From the NCBI GenBank assembly GCA_964406035.1, contig CAYOQB010000111.1:1-17698 (forward strand): 17,698 nucleotides of DNA, given 5' to 3'. Position numbers and translations under genes: made by a program. This stretch comes from JAIEPW01 sp964406035. Lineage in GTDB: Bacteria > Acidobacteriota > Terriglobia > Bryobacterales > Bryobacteraceae. Every line of letters begins with the position of its first letter. Position 1 is the stretch's first letter. Shown one piece after another: positions 13,853 through 17,698 of the stretch. A model generated the notes under the pieces. It had not been told where the DNA came from, did not search any database, and saw only the letters and a list, made by a program, of their open reading frames with translations.

Positions 13853-16800
13853 ATGTTCAACAGGCTTCGTTGTCTTGCACTTCTATGTCTCGCCGGGAAC
13901 GCGGTGGCGCAAACCGACTCCGCATCCCTTCGTGTCTTTGTCCAGGATTCCAGCACCGCGTCCATCTCGGGTGCGCGGGTGCAGTTGAAGAATGCCGGCA
14001 CTGGCATCTCCACCGAGGCGCTCACTTCATCGGACGGCTACGCGGTGTTCAGCCCGATTGCGCGCGGCGCTTACGAGCTGAGCGTTTCGCAGAGCGGTTT
14101 CAAGACGTACCGCTACACCGGAATCTCCATCAACGTCGATGAGCGGCGGCTGCTCAGCGTGACCTTGGAGGTGTCGGGCACGTCGGAAACGGTGGAAGTG
14201 ACGGATCGGATCGTCACTACGCAGACGGAGCAGGCGTCGCTGGGCCAGGTGATCAGCGGGCGCACGGCGGTGGAGCTGCCGCTTGCGGGACGCCGTTACA
14301 CCGAACTGGCGCTGCTCGCGCCCGGAGTGACGAGCGCGAATCTGAATCCGGTGATGCGCGGGCCAGGCTGGTTTGTCTCGAACGGCAATTACCACACCCA
14401 GAACAACTTCCTTCTCGACGGCGTGGACAACAATCAGGGCACGACCAACGCGCAGGCCTTGAGCGCGCAGGTGGTGCAGCCGTCGCCCGATTCCATCGCC
14501 GAGTTCAAGGTGCAAACCAACAGCTATTCCGCCGAGTTCGGGCGCTCCGCCGGCGGCGTGGTCAACGTGTCCATCAAGAGCGGCAGCAACGATCTGCACG
14601 GCTCCGCGTGGTATTTCAATCGCGATGCGGCGCTGGCCGCCCGCGGCTGGACCAACAACCTTTTGAACCAGCCCAAGCCGAACCTGAGCTGGAATCAGTT
14701 CGGAGGCACCATCGGCGGGCCAATCGTGAAGAACAAGCTGTTCTACTTCGGCGCTTACGAGGGTTTCCGCCAGAGTTTCGCGGACACGTTCCTGGTGACG
14801 GTGCCGACCATGGAGCAGCGCCGTGGTGTGTTCGCCTTCGACATTCTGGACCCCGCGACGGGGCGCCCCTTCCCCAATCGCACCATCCCCTCGGAGAGCA
14901 TCGACCCGCTGGGACGGAAGCTGGTGGATCTGTACCCCGCGCCCAACACGCCTGGGAGGACCCAGAACGGGCGCCCCGTGGACAACTTCGCCGCGCAGCG
15001 CGACGGCAGGGAAAACACGCACAAGTTCGACACGCGCGCGGATTTCTTCGCCAGCGAAAAGGACCAGTTTATGGGCCGCTTCAGCTACCTGCGGCAGAAG
15101 TTTAACCGGGACCAGATTTTCCCCGGACTCGCCGATGGCGTCGGCAACCAGGGCAGCCAGTTCAACAGCAATCAATCGCTGGCCCTAATGTGGACCCGGG
15201 TGTTTTCGCCCAAGGTGATCAACACCCTGCGTTACGGCTACAACCGGACTTTCGCCGAGTTCGCGCACGCCACCGCCAACGATCAGAAGGCGGATGCCTT
15301 CGGCTTCCGCGGCATCCCGGCGGACCTGCTGCAGGTGGGCGGCCTGCCGCTAATCAATGTGACCAACTATCGCGAGCTTGGCACGCGCAACTTCCGGCCG
15401 CAGTTCCAGGAGCCGTACCTGAACCAGATCCTGAACACCGTGTCGATTGTCGCGGGCAAGCACTTCCTGCGGGCGGGCTTCGAAATGCGCCTGAAGAACA
15501 ACACGTTTATCGACATCACGCGGCGCACGCCCGCGTACTCCTTCCAGGGCCGGTACACCAACGACGCCATTGCCGACCTGCTACTCGGGTTCCCGGAGAC
15601 GGTGACCCTGAACACGGTTCCGCAGGTGGTGCAGCGGCAGAACGCCTTTAGCGGATTCCTGCAGGACGATTACAAGATCGCCCGAACCTTGACCCTGAAC
15701 CTGGGGTTGCGCTATGAATACACCACTCCGTATTACGGCAGCGGCGACAACGTCAACGTGAACTTCAATCCGGCCACGCAAGGCCTGCTGGTGGCGGGTC
15801 GCGACGGGAACGACCGCTACCTGGTGACGCCGGATCGCAACAACTTCGGCCCCCGCCTCGGCTTCGCCTGGCAGGTAATTCCGGAAAAGATCGTGCTCCG
15901 CGGCGGCTATGGCATCTTCTACAACTCGGAGGATTTCTACGGCTCGGAAGCGAACCTGCCGCTGAACCCGCCGCAGTTGATTCAGGCCAATCTGATTCGC
16001 GTCGGCACCGGTCCCGCGCCGCTGCGGCTCTCCGATCCGATTCCCGCCGGCGTCCTGTCCAATTTCAACTCGCGCAACGTTGCGTTACGAACGCGGGAGC
16101 AGGAGCAAAGCTCCGGGCTGATCCAGCAGTGGAACGTCGCGCTGCAGTTCCAGGTGACCCGCGCCAGCGTTTTTGAGATGGCGTACGTGGGGAACCAGGG
16201 CCGGAACCTGTTCGCGCTGTACGAGCGGAATCAGACGCCGTTCGGCGTGGACGGCTCGGTGGCGGCCAACCGTCCGTTCCCATTGTGGCAGGGTATTCAG
16301 ACCGGCGCGTCGCGCGCCCGCAGCCGCTACAACGCGTTCCAGACCAAGTTCGAGCACAACTACTCGGCCGGTCTATACGTTCTGGCGTCCTATACCTGGG
16401 CCTCCGCGCTCGATCAGGCCGGGGCCTGGGACTCGGGCAGCTCGCCGCAGCTTTACGACAACTTTGACGCCGAGTGGGCCCGCCAGTCGCAGACTCCAAA
16501 CCATCGCTTCACCACGGCGGTCAGCTACGATCTGCCGTTCGGGCGGGGACGCCAGTTCGGAACTAACCTGAACAAAGCCGCGGACCTGATCCTGGGCGGC
16601 TGGAAGGTGTCTTCCATCGTCACCTGGCGCTCCGGCTTGCCGATCAACGTTTCTCTGAACGGCAATGGCGTGAATCCGGCGACCGGCCAGTCTTACCGCT
16701 TTCTGCAGCGCAACGGCGGCGGCCTGCGCCCGGACCGCATCGGGACCGCGAACAGCGGCATCGATCCCAAGGACAACCGTTTCGCCTTCCTGGACGTGAA

Positions 16801-17071
16801 CGCGTATCGTGTCCAGGCGCTGAACACGCCCGGAAACGCGGCGCGCAATTCGGCCTACGGACCTCGGTTCTTCAATACCGATTTCGCCTTGCGCAAGGAG
16901 TTCCGAATCACCGAACGGCAGGCCGCCGAGTTCCGGTGGGAGTCGTTCAACTTCTTCAACACGGTGAACTTCAACAACCCGGCGACCACGTTCGGCAACA
17001 CCAACTTCGGCGTCATCAACAGCGCCGGCGACGCGCGGGTGATGCAGCTCGCGGTTCGTTATCAGTTCTGA
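13853..17071 (+). CDS. Oar-like TonB-dependent receptor with N-terminal carboxypeptidase-regulatory-like domain
   Basis: The protein is 1072 residues long. The signal peptide is FNRLRCLALLCLAGNAVA, cleaved before QTDSAS. A carboxypeptidase-regulatory beta-sandwich follows (about 24-110; ISGARVQLKNAGTG, GAYELSVSQSGFKTYRYTGI). The plug spans about 125-245 (ELPLAGRRYTELALLAPGV, NNFLLDGVDNN, FGRSAGGVVNVSIKSGSNDL). The rest is a beta-barrel with many aromatic-ended strands (WNQFGGTIGGPIVKNKLFYF, LTLNLGLRYEYTTPYYG, LRGGYGIFYNS). It ends VMQLAVRYQF, with the terminal Phe needed for outer-membrane insertion. Such proteins are greatly multiplied in acidobacteria of the Solibacter type and are thought to import large or complex organic substrates. 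The ligand cannot be read from the sequence. No SusD partner or TonB gene is adjacent. The ATG at 13853 is unambiguous. Confidence 0.94.
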   Translation: MFNRLRCLALLCLAGNAVAQTDSASLRVFVQDSSTASISGARVQLKNAGTGISTEALTSSDGYAVFSPIARGAYELSVSQSGFKTYRYTGISINVDERRLLSVTLEVSGTSETVEVTDRIVTTQTEQASLGQVISGRTAVELPLAGRRYTELALLAPGVTSANLNPVMRGPGWFVSNGNYHTQNNFLLDGVDNNQGTTNAQALSAQVVQPSPDSIAEFKVQTNSYSAEFGRSAGGVVNVSIKSGSNDLHGSAWYFNRDAALAARGWTNNLLNQPKPNLSWNQFGGTIGGPIVKNKLFYFGAYEGFRQSFADTFLVTVPTMEQRRGVFAFDILDPATGRPFPNRTIPSESIDPLGRKLVDLYPAPNTPGRTQNGRPVDNFAAQRDGRENTHKFDTRADFFASEKDQFMGRFSYLRQKFNRDQIFPGLADGVGNQGSQFNSNQSLALMWTRVFSPKVINTLRYGYNRTFAEFAHATANDQKADAFGFRGIPADLLQVGGLPLINVTNYRELGTRNFRPQFQEPYLNQILNTVSIVAGKHFLRAGFEMRLKNNTFIDITRRTPAYSFQGRYTNDAIADLLLGFPETVTLNTVPQVVQRQNAFSGFLQDDYKIARTLTLNLGLRYEYTTPYYGSGDNVNVNFNPATQGLLVAGRDGNDRYLVTPDRNNFGPRLGFAWQVIPEKIVLRGGYGIFYNSEDFYGSEANLPLNPPQLIQANLIRVGTGPAPLRLSDPIPAGVLSNFNSRNVALRTREQEQSSGLIQQWNVALQFQVTRASVFEMAYVGNQGRNLFALYERNQTPFGVDGSVAANRPFPLWQGIQTGASRARSRYNAFQTKFEHNYSAGLYVLASYTWASALDQAGAWDSGSSPQLYDNFDAEWARQSQTPNHRFTTAVSYDLPFGRGRQFGTNLNKAADLILGGWKVSSIVTWRSGLPINVSLNGNGVNPATGQSYRFLQRNGGGLRPDRIGTANSGIDPKDNRFAFLDVNAYRVQALNTPGNAARNSAYGPRFFNTDFALRKEFRITERQAAEFRWESFNFFNTVNFNNPATTFGNTNFGVINSAGDARVMQLAVRYQF

Positions 17072-17086
17072 TCCGGAGGTTTGCGG

Positions 17087-17108
17087 CGCTCCGGCGGTAG
17101 CCGGAGCG
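17087..17108. terminator. Hairpin between convergent TonB-receptor and GNAT genes
   Basis: A perfect 9-bp GC-rich stem, CGCTCCGGC (17087-17095) with GCCGGAGCG (17100-17108), closes a 4-nt GGTA loop. It is placed between two convergent stops (17071 and 17120), as expected for a shared bidirectional terminator. Neither side has a real T-run, so its strength as an intrinsic terminator is uncertain; it may instead protect 3' ends. Confidence 0.55.
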
Positions 17109-17119
17109 TCGCGGTTCCT

Positions 17120-17698
17120 CTACTCCGGGGCAGGCATCCACACCAGGATTTCGTCCACCGGCTGGAAGCCCAGCTTTCGCGCCAAGTTCAGCGACGGGAG
17201 ATTGGACTCCAGCGCTCCCCAGACGGGTTGCTTGCCGCGGCTTCTCATTTCGCGAATCATCCAGGACACGCAGGCTGAGCCGTAGCCCTGCCCGCGGTGC
17301 GGCTCCAGCGTGTCGATCGAAATATCCCACAAGGTTTCCGTCTCGATGGCGTAGCAGAAGGAAACCGGGACGCCGCCGCGAAAAGTTGCCGCCATGGGCG
17401 CGTGGCGGATCACGGTGCGCAGTTCTTCCAGTAAGTCCGCCGGGACGGCGTGAAACGATGCCAGGTCGCGGGCGTCGATCAGGCGGGTCTCGAAGCTACC
17501 GGGAACCGGCAGTTCGCCGGGAAGGGTGAAGAGCAGCGCTCGCTCCGGCTCCCAGCCGGGGATTTCGATTCCAGTATCGGCGGCGGTGAGGATGGAGCCC
17601 CCCAGTTCGTCCACGATGCGGGACAGGCGGCGAATCAGATCCGGTCCGGGATCGCCGGCGATTCCCGCATGCCTGTTGGCGCGGCTGAGCGCGGCCCA
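17120..17698 (-). CDS. GNAT-family N-acetyltransferase, 5' end beyond the window
   Basis: The C-terminal half has the GNAT core: DISIDTLEPHRGQGYGSACV (motif A with the acetyl-CoA-binding R-G-Q-G-Y-G), then a helix, and PVWGALESNLPSLNLARKLG followed by F (motif B, with the typical N-x-x-S-x-x-L-x-x-K-L-G-F pattern). A GTG at 17614 gives 164 residues. However, the same frame stays open without a stop to the window edge and reads sensibly (ALSRANRHAGIAGDPGPDLI), so the true start is probably outside. The substrate is unknown. It converges on the TonB receptor with a hairpin in between. Confidence 0.85.
   Translation of the reverse strand, partial: WAALSRANRHAGIAGDPGPDLIRRLSRIVDELGGSILTAADTGIEIPGWEPERALLFTLPGELPVPGSFETRLIDARDLASFHAVPADLLEELRTVIRHAPMAATFRGGVPVSFCYAIETETLWDISIDTLEPHRGQGYGSACVSWMIREMRSRGKQPVWGALESNLPSLNLARKLGFQPVDEILVWMPAPE

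Noticed and set aside
14027..15175. Open frame of 382 codons on the minus strand opposite the TonB receptor
   Set aside because: It is antisense to a clearly coding region, and its composition is that of a codon-bias shadow (Val/Ala/Arg/His-rich).

Overview
The window looks like a chromosomal segment of a high-GC acidobacterium, most likely of the Solibacter/Bryobacterales type. The main evidence is the 1072-residue Oar-like TonB-dependent receptor with an N-terminal carboxypeptidase-regulatory domain, a family strongly expanded in that group. The general gene mix and the many GTG/TTG starts agree with this. The lineage is inferred from protein style only. I saw no phage, insertion sequence, CRISPR array, tRNA or rRNA gene.

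Layout. Positions 1-859 (minus) hold the N-terminal part of a subtilisin-like S8 peptidase that runs off the left edge. Divergent from it is a MOSC-domain gene overlapping glnE (glutamine synthetase adenylyltransferase/adenylyl-removase) by 4 bp. glnE converges on a small minus-strand pair: a DUF2335 membrane protein and an unrecognised 118-residue protein. Behind that pair lies what appears to be the frameshifted relic of a redox/ATP10-like gene. Then come trxA (with a good intrinsic terminator), glgA and a CpaE/TadZ-like ATPase, all on the minus strand. Divergent from the ATPase is a NarL/LuxR-type response regulator. After it is an overlapping pair of TldD/TldE-family genes, both with signal peptides. 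They converge on rlmI (23S rRNA m5C methyltransferase). Divergent from rlmI is the TonB-dependent receptor, which converges on a GNAT acetyltransferase cut by the right edge.

How the genes fit together. Most are housekeeping or single-purpose genes: nitrogen control by GlnE, redox by TrxA, glycogen synthesis by GlgA, and rRNA modification by RlmI. The most distinctive unit is the exported TldD/TldE pair. One subunit keeps the HExxxH zinc motif and the C-terminal cysteine, while its partner has lost both. This suggests an envelope-located version of the normally cytoplasmic TldD/E protease, with one catalytic and one non-catalytic chain.

A second window-wide pattern is a -10-like box (usually CTANNCT) only 5-11 nt before the start codon of six genes that begin transcription units (MOSC, trxA, glgA, tldD, rlmI, TonB receptor). 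It suggests very short-leader or leaderless mRNAs, and it helps choose unusual starts, such as TTG for rlmI. The internal genes of overlapping pairs (glnE, tldE) lack it.
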